From: Ignavibacteriales bacterium
Lineage (GTDB): Bacteria > Bacteroidota > Ignavibacteria > UBA10030
Reading direction: 5' to 3'
Assembly: GCA_016192345.1 (NCBI GenBank)
Contig: JACPUH010000089.1
Span: 1-57,834 of the forward strand
Length of the DNA: 57,834 nt
Both the position numbers and the translations under genes were made by a program. Shown here piece by piece: positions 1 through 9,024 of this stretch. A model generated the notes under the pieces. That model did not search any database. It was not told the DNA's origin and saw only the letters and a list, made by a program, of their open reading frames with translations. The number at the start of each line of letters is the position of its first letter. Position 1 is the first letter of the stretch.

Positions 1-634
1 CGGTGTCGTTTACGGAGACGCCGACGAGTGTCACGAATGCCGCGACGACCTCCTGGGTGATTTCCAGATTCAGGTGAGGGAACACGCCGTCCAGAAGAGA
101 CATAACCGAAAGGGTGACGAGGACATCGTGAAACAGCGCTGCGACCGCCCCCACGCCATAGATGAATCTGAACCGGATGGCGATATAGCCGAGGATGACC
201 ACGAGAGCCGCGATGATGGCGTACATTGCATCACGACGGAGTTCCTCTCCGATTTTTGGCCCGATTTTGTCTTCTTTGAGGACGATGAATTTCGAATCAG
301 GAAAGGCTCCCTGGATGGCATTCTTGATCCTGTCCCCGACAATCATTCCTTCGCCTTGCTCGGTCGTACGGATGAGGATGTTCTGATCGGAACCGAACGT
401 CTTGATTTCGCTCTGGCTCATGCCGGTCGTACCGAGTGCCGTCCGGAGCTGACTGATCTCAAGTGGGTTTTCAAATTGCAGCACGATTTCGGTTCCCCCC
501 CGGAAGTCGATGCCGTAGTCGATACCTTTGACTAAGAGGGAAACCACTCCTGCTGCGATCACGAGTGCGGACAGCAAGTACATCGACCGGCGCGGTTTGA
601 GAAAATCGATATTGGTCTTCTTAAAAAAACGCAT
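1..634 (-). CDS. secF: SecF, protein translocase subunit (3' end outside window)
   Basis: SecF works with SecD in the inner membrane and uses the proton gradient to help complete protein export through SecYEG. About 211 residues are visible. After the ATG at 634 comes a basic N-terminus, a first membrane helix at about 19-35, then the SecF signature DYGIDFRGGTEI. A periplasmic segment follows, ending in IGPKIGEELRRDA, then further membrane helices. The frame runs off the left edge at VTLVGVSVNDT, which matches the conserved segment normally followed by VVVFDRIRE. It is the second gene of a secD-secF operon, 26 bp after the secD stop. Family assignment is clear; only completeness is unknown. 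Confidence 0.95.
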   Translation of the reverse strand, partial: MRFFKKTNIDFLKPRRSMYLLSALVIAAGVVSLLVKGIDYGIDFRGGTEIVLQFENPLEISQLRTALGTTGMSQSEIKTFGSDQNILIRTTEQGEGMIVGDRIKNAIQGAFPDSKFIVLKEDKIGPKIGEELRRDAMYAIIAALVVILGYIAIRFRFIYGVGAVAALFHDVLVTLSVMSLLDGVFPHLNLEITQEVVAAFVTLVGVSVNDT

Positions 635-660
635 TCAAGGCCTCATGGAATCAGGGTTGT

Positions 661-2535
661 TTAACCAAAATTTGGACTGATATTGCGGTCGGTGAGCATA
701 TTAAAAATGACGCGAGTGATCAGCAAGGCGCTGAACATCGTTGCCGCAATGCCAATCATCAGCGTCAATGCAAAGCCCTGCACCGGTCCCGTCCCGAACT
801 GATACAGGATGATACCGATCAGGAATGTGGTAATATTGGAATCGAGGATGGCGCTAAACGCCTTGTCATACCCGGCATCGATCGCTGCGCGCATGGTCTT
901 GCCGCCGGCAAGTTCTTCCCGCACGCGTTCATTGATCAGGACGTTGGCGTCCACCGCCATACCGATCGTCAGGATGATGCCGGCGATACCGGGCAGCGTC
1001 AGGGTTGCCTGGAACCCGGCCAGCACACCCAGAATAAAGAGCAGGTTGAACAGCAATGCCGTGTCCGCGATCGTTCCGCTGGTGCGATAGTATGCGATCA
1101 TAAAAAGGACGGTAAAGATGAATGCGTATGCTGTGGCGGACAACCCGGAGCGAATGGAATCTTCTCCCAGTGACGGTCCGACCGTCCGTTGTTCAATGAT
1201 GGCCACTGGTGCAGGAAGGGCACCAGCCTTCAAAACGATTTCCAACAAACGGGCCTCGCCGGGACTCTCCATACCGGTAATGCGGGATCGTCCACCGACA
1301 ATTTTATTTTGCACCGTAGGTGCGGAAAAGACCGAGTTATCGAGCGCTATCGAGATCCGCTTGTTGATGTTTGCCCCTGTAAGACGAGCCCATTCACGCG
1401 ATCCCTCGTTGTTCATCTCCATGTTGACGATCGGCCTGTTGTCCTCAGGGTCCACACTTGCCCGGGCATCGACAATGACGCCCCCCGTGAGCTCGGGGGT
1501 TTTCTTCGTGGCATAGAGAGTGTAGAACTTCTTTCCGTCGGCAGAACCGAATGTTTTTGCCGACCAGAGAAACTCAAAATCGGTCGGGATCAGGCGCTGA
1601 ATATCCTTTCGCTCCAACAGCCGTATCACCCGATCGCGGTTCTTCTCTTCAACAAACCCCTCACCGGAGTTGCGCTGGTCGGGCATGACATAAGTAAAGA
1701 ACGGGTGCTCCCGGGTGAATTTTGCTTCCTCCGAGGTATCCGAGGGCGCTGAGGTGCTTGCAGTACCAGTCAGTTCGGCCAGAGCGTCGCGCGGCTTCTG
1801 TTCCTCGGCTTTGGCCGCGGATTTTGTCGTGTCGCCCGGAACCTTGCCGACAAGATAATTGTCGATGGTTTGCATGACCCGATAGGCGATATCAGGGTCG
1901 CGCATCAGCCGGAACTCCAATTTTGCCGTTCCCTGCAGCAGTTGGCGGACTTCCCGTTCATCCTTGACGCCGGGAAGCTCGACGATAATCCGGCGCCCCC
2001 CCTGTTTCTGGATGTTCGGCTCCGAGACCCGATACTGATCTACACGGTTGCGGACGATCTCGATAGCGCGGTCGATCGCCTTCTCCGTTTCGTCTGCAAG
2101 GTACGCTGCGACGATTTCATCGGTGTCGCGGATATTCCCGTAATAACGGCTCAAGCGAATGCCCCGGTCCTGGAACTTCTTTACGAACGCCGGGACGACG
2201 GATTCGTCATTGGTCCCCGTCTCCGTCCGCACTTCGGCAACAATGGCTTGGAAGTTTTCATCCTTGTTCTTTGCTACGTCGTCCAGCAACTGGAGAACAT
2301 CCACTTCCAGAACGACGCGCATGCCTCCCTGAAGATCGAGGCCGAGCTTTATCCGTTTCAGCCGTGCCTGCAGAATGTCGTCCTGATGTTGGTCAAGATA
2401 GCTGATGCTGTCAGGGCCGATAAGGGCCTGGAGCCGTTGTCGATGCTGATAGTCTTCGTAGGTCGGGTACAGAAAGACCAGCGAGAGGGCAACCGCTGCA
2501 AGGATCAGGATAACTTTTGAAAGTTGGTTTTTCAC
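661..2535 (-). CDS. secD: SecD, protein translocase subunit
   Basis: SecD is the partner of SecF in the SecDF export motor. The 624-residue product starts with a short basic stretch and a membrane helix (about 7-24). The motif GLDLQGGMRVVLEVD (about residues 65-80) is the SecD P1-domain signature. Next comes VRNRVDQYRVSEPNIQKQG, and the C-terminal RND-like membrane domain contains GMAVDANVLINERVREE. An alanine/serine/threonine-rich insert near residues 235-275 is a lineage-specific loop. The ATG at 2535 is preceded by a strong promoter at 2649-2680. secF follows 26 bp downstream in the same direction, so the two form an operon. Confidence 0.96.
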   Translation of the reverse strand: MKNQLSKVILILAAVALSLVFLYPTYEDYQHRQRLQALIGPDSISYLDQHQDDILQARLKRIKLGLDLQGGMRVVLEVDVLQLLDDVAKNKDENFQAIVAEVRTETGTNDESVVPAFVKKFQDRGIRLSRYYGNIRDTDEIVAAYLADETEKAIDRAIEIVRNRVDQYRVSEPNIQKQGGRRIIVELPGVKDEREVRQLLQGTAKLEFRLMRDPDIAYRVMQTIDNYLVGKVPGDTTKSAAKAEEQKPRDALAELTGTASTSAPSDTSEEAKFTREHPFFTYVMPDQRNSGEGFVEEKNRDRVIRLLERKDIQRLIPTDFEFLWSAKTFGSADGKKFYTLYATKKTPELTGGVIVDARASVDPEDNRPIVNMEMNNEGSREWARLTGANINKRISIALDNSVFSAPTVQNKIVGGRSRITGMESPGEARLLEIVLKAGALPAPVAIIEQRTVGPSLGEDSIRSGLSATAYAFIFTVLFMIAYYRTSGTIADTALLFNLLFILGVLAGFQATLTLPGIAGIILTIGMAVDANVLINERVREELAGGKTMRAAIDAGYDKAFSAILDSNITTFLIGIILYQFGTGPVQGFALTLMIGIAATMFSALLITRVIFNMLTDRNISPNFG

Positions 2536-2648
2536 AAATCACTCTCCAAAGACTGAATCGATTGTCGTTTCCCCGGGCGTGCGGGTAGAAGTGTGTGGAA
2601 CGTCGCCGCGAAGGTAGTGTGACGGGTAACGATGTACAAAAAGCGACA

Positions 2649-2680
2649 CAAAATATACTCGAATGTGGTCCGAAAGTCAA
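2649..2680 (-). promoter_or_regulatory. Predicted promoter of secDF
   Basis: On the minus strand TTGACT (2675-2680) and TATATT (2652-2657) are separated by exactly 17 bp. The -10 region reads TATATTTTG, which also resembles the Bacteroidota TAnnTTTG element. It lies about 115 bp upstream of the secD ATG. Confidence 0.6.
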
Positions 2681-2691
2681 TAAAAAAATCG

Positions 2692-2720
2692 TTGCTTTTC
2701 AGGGGTTTCGCGTCTATATT
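2692..2720 (+). promoter_or_regulatory. Predicted promoter of the PpiD-like gene
   Basis: TTGCTT (2692-2697) and TATATT (2715-2720) are 17 bp apart on the plus strand, about 112 bp upstream of the ATG at 2833. It mirrors the divergent secD promoter. Confidence 0.6.
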
Positions 2721-2832
2721 TACACTCCTTTTTCGCGAACGCGCTTCCCTCTGCGTTCGACCGGTCGCCCGCGATTCACTCGCAAGAAGGCTTTCTTACT
2801 TTCTTACTTTCGTCCAAGGAGATGTATTTCAT

Positions 2833-4935
2833 ATGCCGTTAATGACTCAAATACGGAATAATCTTACAAAGGCCTTTGCGGTCTTTGCAGTGTTCTTCAT
2901 CGTGTATATTGTTCTTGATTGGGGAATGGATATCGGTGACCGACGGCGCGGCGGGGGGAGTGGTGATGTGATTGGTGAGGTCAACGGCACCAAGATCTCT
3001 TACCGCGATTTCTCGGAACTCCTCCGGTCACAAGCCGAAGCATACCGCCGTCAAACGGGGAGCGATCCGGACGATCAGACGGAACAGCAGATCCGTTCAC
3101 AAGTCTGGAACAGCGTGACCCAGCAGGCGCTCATCGAACAGGAACTCGAGCGACTGGGAATCACGGTCACCGATGATGAAATCAGGGACCTCCTTCTCGG
3201 CTCGAACCCGCCGGAGGTGATCGCGAACCAGTTCAAGGATTCCCTCGGTGTCTTCAACCGCGCAGCCTATGACCGGGCGGTTGCCGATCCTCAAAATAAA
3301 GAGGCATGGATCCAGGTGGAGCGGGATATGCGCCGGCAGCGGCGGATTGAAAAGCTCCAGAGCATCCTGTTTGCGTCAATGCGGATCACCGACGGGGAAC
3401 TGCGCCAGCGTTTCATCGATCAAAACGTGACGATGGAAGCAGACTACGTCATGTTCGATCCGAACCGGTTGGTGCCGGACTCCATGGTCGCGGTGACCGA
3501 CAGCGATGTTGAGCGTCACTTCAACAGCACCCAGGAAGAGTTCAAAGTCCGGGCCGCGCGGAAACTCAAGTACGTTCTCTTTACCCTCGCCCCGACCATC
3601 GAGGACACCACTGTCGTCCTTGACGAAATGCAGAGGCTGACGGACCAGGTGAAAAGCGGTATGGATTTCATGGAGCTGGCCAAAACCTATTCTGAAATCA
3701 CCCCGGAAGAGAAATGGGTGAAGCATGGCGAACTGACACGCCAAAAGGAGATCGAGGCATTCTCCGCCCGAAAAGGGAGCGTAGTCGGACCCGTTGTCGA
3801 CTTTGACGGCTACCACCTGATCAAAATCCTCGACGAACGAAGAGGGGGAGCAGAGTTCGTACGAGCAAGCCATATCCTTTTGAATGCCGTGTCAGGTCCC
3901 GACTCCGTTGCCCGGATTGAAAAAGGCCGCAGTCTCCTGCAGCAGATTCGCAGTGGCGCGGACTTTGCATCGCTCGCACGGGAGCATAGCGAGGATGTCA
4001 GTAACAAGGCGCAGGGGGGGGAACTTGGATGGACCGGTCGCGGTGGTTGGGTCGCCCCTTTCGAACGTGCCGCGTTTGGCGCAAGGGTGGGGGATGTCGT
4101 GGGACCGATTCGGACCCAGTTTGGATGGCATCTTATTAAGGTCACGGGACGGGATAATCGGGAGTTGAAGGTCGCCCAAATTTCCATGAAGGTGAAAGCC
4201 AGCCCGCGCAGTGTCGACCTCGCCTATCAACACGCAGACGATTTTGCAGTGCTGGCCGCCGATGAAGGATTTGAAAAGTCTGCAGAGTTGAGTGCCTATG
4301 AAGTGCGTGAAACGACGGAGTTTACCAAGGGAGGATTTATTCCCGGGCTTGGCCTGAACGAAGGTGCCATGAATTTCGCCTTCAGCGCGAACCTGAACGC
4401 CATCAGCTCGCCGATGACCGTTGCCGGGGGAGTCGCGGTGTTCAAGGTTTCCGCAATCCGTGAGGAAGGGGTCCGGCCGCTGGAGGATGTGAAGGGAATC
4501 GTCCGGTCGCAGGTAGTTCGGAAGAAAAAATTGGAACAAATACGCGACCAGGTCAACGCATTCCATGCAACACTCACCCCCGCGTCCGATCTTCTTGGAG
4601 CTGCGCAGTCGCTCCAGAATATCAACGCCCAGAAAACCGGCCCGTTCAAGTCAGGGGAAACCCCTCTCGGTGTGGGACGGGATTATGCTTTTATCGGTAC
4701 GGCTCTTGCCCTGAACCCGGGGGATCTTTCGAAACCCTTTGAAGGGGCTCGTGGTTATTATATTATGAAGATGACTTCGAAGACACCGTTCGACACCCTT
4801 AAATTTTCAAACGAGCGGAATACGTTGCGTGATCAACTTCTGCAGGAGAAGCAAAACCGGCTCTTTAGTGAATGGCTGACGGCTTTGCGGGAGAAAGCAG
4901 AAATCGAAGACTATCGAGACCGATTCTTCCGATAA
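2833..4935 (+). CDS. PpiD/SurA-like membrane-anchored peptidyl-prolyl isomerase
   Basis: The 700-residue product is predicted to be an envelope folding factor anchored in the inner membrane and facing the periplasm. It has one N-terminal membrane helix (about 13-30), a SurA-N-like chaperone region, a degenerate parvulin-like segment near 245-330, and a clear PpiC parvulin domain near 335-440 (FVRASHILLNA, LAREHSEDVSNKAQGGELGW, FGWHLIKV). A further C-terminal chaperone-like region completes a PpiD-type architecture. I chose ATG 2833 because AAGGAG lies 11 bp upstream and translation from it starts just before the helix; ATG 2842 is an alternative. It is transcribed divergently from secDF, consistent with a shared role in protein export. 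Confidence 0.9.
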   Translation: MPLMTQIRNNLTKAFAVFAVFFIVYIVLDWGMDIGDRRRGGGSGDVIGEVNGTKISYRDFSELLRSQAEAYRRQTGSDPDDQTEQQIRSQVWNSVTQQALIEQELERLGITVTDDEIRDLLLGSNPPEVIANQFKDSLGVFNRAAYDRAVADPQNKEAWIQVERDMRRQRRIEKLQSILFASMRITDGELRQRFIDQNVTMEADYVMFDPNRLVPDSMVAVTDSDVERHFNSTQEEFKVRAARKLKYVLFTLAPTIEDTTVVLDEMQRLTDQVKSGMDFMELAKTYSEITPEEKWVKHGELTRQKEIEAFSARKGSVVGPVVDFDGYHLIKILDERRGGAEFVRASHILLNAVSGPDSVARIEKGRSLLQQIRSGADFASLAREHSEDVSNKAQGGELGWTGRGGWVAPFERAAFGARVGDVVGPIRTQFGWHLIKVTGRDNRELKVAQISMKVKASPRSVDLAYQHADDFAVLAADEGFEKSAELSAYEVRETTEFTKGGFIPGLGLNEGAMNFAFSANLNAISSPMTVAGGVAVFKVSAIREEGVRPLEDVKGIVRSQVVRKKKLEQIRDQVNAFHATLTPASDLLGAAQSLQNINAQKTGPFKSGETPLGVGRDYAFIGTALALNPGDLSKPFEGARGYYIMKMTSKTPFDTLKFSNERNTLRDQLLQEKQNRLFSEWLTALREKAEIEDYRDRFFR

Positions 4936-4957
4936 ATGGAAAAAAGGGGGGATGCCT

Positions 4958-5680
4958 ATGAGGCGATTCCCGGTGTTGGTGATGGCGTTGCTGTCCGGAG
5001 CAGTGGGGATCCTGCATGCCCAGACCTCCGATTGGTTCCTCAGTGCGGCGTTCAGGGGGAGTTACACCACAACCTCAAAAGTGTTTTACAATCCCGAGTC
5101 CCCCACCCCCGAAGTCCGAAATGAGCATAATATTTTCGACAATATTTACGGTGGTGGTGTCGAGGTCCGGCTTCAAAATCTTGCCGACAATTATTTCGTT
5201 GCCCTCACCGTTGAATACCTCTCCAAGCTTCACGAGCAGGCGCAGCTTGTTGCCCTCAGCAACCCCCCCCGTACGCTTCCGGTGACCGACGGTTTTCACA
5301 TCGTCCCCATAGAGCTCGGGTTGAATATGTTTATCCCTCTTGGGTCGGAGAAGGTCAGGCTGGCCATGGGAGGAGGGTTGGGCGCCTACATCGGCAACCG
5401 GATCTTTTCCGTTGCCGGGGTTGATGCGCGACAGTTGAAGAGAGCGATAGGGTACGGTATTCACGTGGAAAGCAGTTTCGACTACCGGGTCAATGCCAGT
5501 TTTTCTGTGAGGGGAGAGATGCGGTTCCGCGATCCCGAGATTCTTACCGAAAGCCGGTTCGATCAAGCGACGGTGGAGTACAACGGCACGATTGTGGCAT
5601 TTCCCCGTGACCCCTTCAAATCCAGGGTCAATGTGAACGGCCTCACGTTCAGTCTCGGGCTTGTCCTCGATATCTTCTGA
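4958..5680 (+). CDS. Outer-membrane beta-barrel protein, OmpA/OmpW-like small barrel
   Basis: The 240-residue product has a signal peptide (basic start, hydrophobic core, cut near LHAQ). Behind it are alternating amphipathic strands rich in Gly and aromatic residues, ending in FSLGLVLDIF with a C-terminal Phe as in many outer-membrane barrels. ATG 4952 lies flush against the GGGGGG Shine-Dalgarno-like run, so ATG 4958, six bases further on, is the more likely start. It begins 22 bp after the PpiD-like gene and is probably co-transcribed; an OMP next to a periplasmic folding factor makes sense. The specific function is unknown. Confidence 0.75.
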   Translation: MRRFPVLVMALLSGAVGILHAQTSDWFLSAAFRGSYTTTSKVFYNPESPTPEVRNEHNIFDNIYGGGVEVRLQNLADNYFVALTVEYLSKLHEQAQLVALSNPPRTLPVTDGFHIVPIELGLNMFIPLGSEKVRLAMGGGLGAYIGNRIFSVAGVDARQLKRAIGYGIHVESSFDYRVNASFSVRGEMRFRDPEILTESRFDQATVEYNGTIVAFPRDPFKSRVNVNGLTFSLGLVLDIF

Positions 5681-5793
5681 GGTCAATGGACTGTGCATAC
5701 GAAGCGGAGGCAAAGGCAAGACAACGCCTTTGTTCTTTCGCTTTTTTTGTTGAGCTTCACACGAGTCAAACCTGTCAAAATGAGCGCACCGCC

Positions 5794-6354
5794 ATGGAAC
5801 AGGCAACACCGAAGAAGAATTTGATTTACCTGGCCGGATTTATGGGGAGCGGGAAGAGTACGATCGGCCCCATCCTGGCCAACACGCTCGGGTACGATTT
5901 TCTCGATATCGACAGGGTCATCGAGGGGAAAACGTCAAAACGGATTGCCGATATCTTTACCGAGAGTGGAGAACGGGCCTTTCGCGTGATCTAGCGGAAC
6001 ACCCTGGAGGAAGTCTCTCTCCTTCATCGCTGCGTTGTTTCCCTCGGGGGCGGCACCATTGCGAATGACGAGAATTTTCGGTTGATTCGGGAGAGCGGCG
6101 TGATCATCTACCTGCAGCTCTCGCCCGAGGAGATCCTGAAGCGCGTCCATTTTAAGACAGACCGGCCGATGCTGAAGGATGGGCAGGGGGGAAAGCTCCA
6201 AAAGGAGGAGATGCGCGAGCGTATTCAGGACCTGCTTCAACGCCGGGAGGAGTTCTATCGCCAGGCGGATATTCTCGTCAAAACTGATCAGGTGAAGGTG
6301 GGGACAACCGTGGACGAGATCGTCCACAAACTGCGCGGGTTGATCGAATTTTGA
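5794..6354 (+). pseudogene. aroK: Shikimate kinase gene interrupted by an in-frame TAG
   Basis: Shikimate kinase phosphorylates shikimate in the chorismate pathway. From ATG 5794 the frame gives the Walker A motif GFMGSGKST, the shikimate-binding FLDID and FR of GERAFR, then TAG at 5992-5994 (codon 67). The same frame continues without shift to LGGGTI, the lid arginine in TDRPML and a typical C-terminal helix, ending in TGA at 6352. All expected motifs are present. The stop sits where family members usually have Glu (FR..E), so a single GAG to TAG change explains it. aroB begins 40 bp downstream, supporting an aroKB operon. Alternatives are a sequencing error, a recent mutation or suppression. 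TAG ends aroB and other genes here, so code reassignment is unlikely. Confidence 0.85.
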
Positions 6355-6394
6355 CTTGGACCAAGATCGTTCCCAACCAACAACAGGGGGTCCC

Positions 6395-7507
6395 TTGATT
6401 CATCGACAGATCGATGTGGCATTGGGTGAGCGGAGTTACCCGATCTATGTCGGGAACGATATGACGGCAACCTTCGCCCCCACATGCAGGCAACACGGCA
6501 TCCCGGACCGTTTGGTGGTCCTGACGGACGGCAATGTCGCTCCCCTCTACCTCCAACCCTTGTTGAAACACCTCCGGCATTTCAAGTTCGACGTCACTTC
6601 GATCACGATCCCGCCGGGGGAACGGCAAAAAAGCCTCCAACGGGCACACGCCATCTTTACCGGGATGCTGGAAGCAGGGGTGGGAAGGAGGTCGGCGGTG
6701 ATTGCGTTGGGAGGAGGAGTGATCGGGGACTTGGCGGGATTCATCGCGGCGACGTACCACCGGGGAGTACCGTTGATTCAGGTCCCGACCACGCTCCTGG
6801 CCCAGGTGGATAGTTCGATCGGCGGAAAGGTGGCCGTCAATCACCCGTTGGGAAAGAATATGATCGGGGCGTTTTATCAACCCAAGTTTGTTTGGACCGA
6901 TATGGAGTGTCTCCGGACGCTCCCGGCGCGGGAGATCGTCAGCGGGTTGGGGGAGATCATCAAATATGGGGTGATCCTCGATGCCGGTTTGTTTGACGAT
7001 CTTGAGGCGAACATCGACAGGATTCTTTCCCTGGACCGCGAGGCGATCCTCCGCGTGCAGACGCGATGCGCCGAGTTGAAGGCGGACCTCACCTCACAGG
7101 ATGAGAAGGAGGCCGGTATTCGTATCGTGTTGAACTACGGCCATACCGTCGGCCATGCGCTGGAGGCCGCGGGCAACTATCGTTTGCTGAACCATGGTGA
7201 GGCGGTACTGCTGGGGATGATCGCCGAAAGTTCGATCGCGCTTGCGATGGGGATGATCGGCCGGGATGTTCATGACCGGATCGTCGGTTTAATCCGCCGC
7301 GTGCCGTTGAAATTCAGGGCGAACGCGCTCGATGTGTCGAAAGCAATTGCGCTCATGAGCCATGACAAGAAATCGATCGCCGGCCGGAAGCGGTTTGTCC
7401 TTCCGATCCGGGTCGGCGAGGTGCAGGTGACCGAGGGGGTCGATCGTTCCATGATCCGTTCCTCGCTTCTTTCCACGTTGAACCTCTACAAAACAAAGAG
7501 CCGATAG
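6395..7507 (+). CDS. aroB: 3-dehydroquinate synthase
   Basis: It converts DAHP to 3-dehydroquinate, the second step of the shikimate pathway, using NAD and a divalent metal. The 370-residue product has the usual length. Visible motifs are ALGGGVIGDLAGFIAATY, QVPTTLLAQVDSSIGGK and KNMIGAFYQP. Metal ligands are expected in LNYGHTVGHALE and NHGEAVLLGM. The TTG at 6395 follows an AGGGGG run at 6385-6390 and places the usual N-terminus; a further upstream TTG at 6356 is open but lacks a ribosome site. It follows the aroK pseudogene directly and ends in TAG. Confidence 0.95.
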   Translation: MIHRQIDVALGERSYPIYVGNDMTATFAPTCRQHGIPDRLVVLTDGNVAPLYLQPLLKHLRHFKFDVTSITIPPGERQKSLQRAHAIFTGMLEAGVGRRSAVIALGGGVIGDLAGFIAATYHRGVPLIQVPTTLLAQVDSSIGGKVAVNHPLGKNMIGAFYQPKFVWTDMECLRTLPAREIVSGLGEIIKYGVILDAGLFDDLEANIDRILSLDREAILRVQTRCAELKADLTSQDEKEAGIRIVLNYGHTVGHALEAAGNYRLLNHGEAVLLGMIAESSIALAMGMIGRDVHDRIVGLIRRVPLKFRANALDVSKAIALMSHDKKSIAGRKRFVLPIRVGEVQVTEGVDRSMIRSSLLSTLNLYKTKSR

Positions 7508-7510
7508 GTG

Positions 7511-8992
7511 ATGAGGATAGTCTCCGTGCCGGTTCGAATTGTCGTGCTCGTTGCGGCGTTTACCCTTCTGAGTTGTGAACAGGACCTCCCGGTCACTCCC
7601 GACTACGACAGCGTCACGACTATTGTGTACTCGAAACACGTTCAGCCGCTCTTCAATCAGCACTGTGCGACGGGCGGTTGCCATACTTCGGCGAGCGCGG
7701 CGGCCGGACTGGTTCTCGATTCCTGGGAGAATGTTTTCCGGGGTTCCGAACATGGAGCCTCCGTGATCCCGTTTCGTTCCCGGAAGAGCCACCTGATTTT
7801 TCATGTCAACCGCGACGCAGCGGTGGCTCCCGTCGCCGACCCTCCCATGCCTCCCGACCAGCCCTTCTCACCTGCGGAGGTTCGCTTCCTGATGCGGTGG
7901 ATCGACGAAGGAGCAAGGAACGACGCCGGAAGGGCCCCCTTTGAGCAATCGCCACAGGGGAAGGTCTATGTCACCAACCAGGCGGATGACGAGGTGGCGG
8001 TGATCGATATCGGGTCCCGGTTGTTGATGCGGATGGTGCCGGTCGGCGCTCTGGACAACGTTTTAACCCCTCCGGAAGCGCCTCACAACATTACCCTTGA
8101 CCCGCAAGGTCAATATTATTACATCAATCTGATCGTTGCGAACGAGTTGTGGAAATTCCGTGTTCTGGATGACGCCTTTGTCGCCAAACGGAGCCTCGGT
8201 TCACTCCGGTCCCCGGCGCAGATTGCCATCACGCCGGATGGGAGAACGGGTTTTGTCTCCAATTTTGACCTCACGGGAACCCACCGCGGCGTCCAGGTTT
8301 TTGATACGCAGTCGATGCAGCTGACCGGCGAGATCACCGACCAGCGTGTTCGTGCCGTCCACGGGGCGCAATTGAGCCGCGATGCGCAGCAACTCTGGAC
8401 CGCGAACGGGCAATCTGATAACATCGCGGTCATCGATGTTGCGTCCCGGTCCGTGGTCGATGTCATCAAGGTGGACCCCTCGGTTCCGGACCTCCCGGTG
8501 GGGGCGCCGCGGTTCGGCCCGTACCAATTGGTCTTTTCCCCCGATGGAACGGCCGCGTACGTTACATGCCGGTTCTCGAATGAAGTGCGGGTCATCGATA
8601 CACAATCCCGGAACCTGATCAAGGTTATCCCGGTCGGAACGAACCCGTTGATCCTCGACATCACACCGGATGGGCGGTTTGTCTATGTTGCGAACCGGGG
8701 GACCGGTGCATCTCCTTCACGGTCGGTCTCGGTCATCCGGACGAGCGACAATACGGAGTTGATGAAGATCCACGATGTCGGCGTCGAGCCGCACGGCGTC
8801 GCGGTGACGAAAGACGGAGCGTTTGTCTATATTGCTTGCGAAAATGTCAATAGTCCGGACGCGCCACACCATCCCGTTGAAGGGTTGAAGACCCCGGGAA
8901 TTGTTGCCGTGATCGAGGTCGCGACCAATCGGGTTATACAGCGCATCGAAGTAGGGGCGTTTGCAGCGGGAATAGCAATCGTTCCATACTAG
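7511..8992 (+). CDS. Lipoprotein with a cytochrome-like C-x4-C-H domain and a YVTN beta-propeller
   Basis: The 493-residue product starts with a lipoprotein signal (lipobox LLSC, Cys 22). Residues about 40-135 resemble the cytochrome-c-like domains found in planctomycete and Bacteroidota surface proteins: HVQPLFNQHC opens the motif C52-x4-C57-H58, and a later PPMPPDQPF could supply an axial Met, followed by FLMRWIDEGA. The rest is a beta-propeller of YVTN/NHL type with repeats such as VYVTNQADDEVAVID and FVYVANRGTG. It is probably a cell-surface protein; whether haem is bound is unproven because the spacing is four residues rather than two. ATG 7511 is used; GTG 7508 directly abuts the aroB stop. 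Confidence 0.75.
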   Translation: MRIVSVPVRIVVLVAAFTLLSCEQDLPVTPDYDSVTTIVYSKHVQPLFNQHCATGGCHTSASAAAGLVLDSWENVFRGSEHGASVIPFRSRKSHLIFHVNRDAAVAPVADPPMPPDQPFSPAEVRFLMRWIDEGARNDAGRAPFEQSPQGKVYVTNQADDEVAVIDIGSRLLMRMVPVGALDNVLTPPEAPHNITLDPQGQYYYINLIVANELWKFRVLDDAFVAKRSLGSLRSPAQIAITPDGRTGFVSNFDLTGTHRGVQVFDTQSMQLTGEITDQRVRAVHGAQLSRDAQQLWTANGQSDNIAVIDVASRSVVDVIKVDPSVPDLPVGAPRFGPYQLVFSPDGTAAYVTCRFSNEVRVIDTQSRNLIKVIPVGTNPLILDITPDGRFVYVANRGTGASPSRSVSVIRTSDNTELMKIHDVGVEPHGVAVTKDGAFVYIACENVNSPDAPHHPVEGLKTPGIVAVIEVATNRVIQRIEVGAFAAGIAIVPY

Positions 8993-9024
8993 AGAATCAC
9001 TATTCCATCACCACAGGAGGGGAC

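Larger units (their letters stand above)
2536..2832. other. Divergent intergenic region between secD and the PpiD-like gene
   Basis: This 297-bp gap separates two divergent genes. It holds two well-formed, back-to-back promoters (listed separately) with their -35 boxes about 11 bp apart, so the two export/folding genes could share regulation. An open frame continues upstream of the PpiD-like start through this region, but it lacks plausible protein features. I see no RNA gene here. Confidence 0.6.

Noticed and set aside
5992..5994. TAG as a reassigned sense codon, suggested by aroK and by the TAG upstream of hyfB
   Set aside because: TAG ends at least six other genes at sensible positions (aroB, the propeller lipoprotein, the GH43-like gene, hyfC, dinB, amidohydrolase), so general recoding is not supported.
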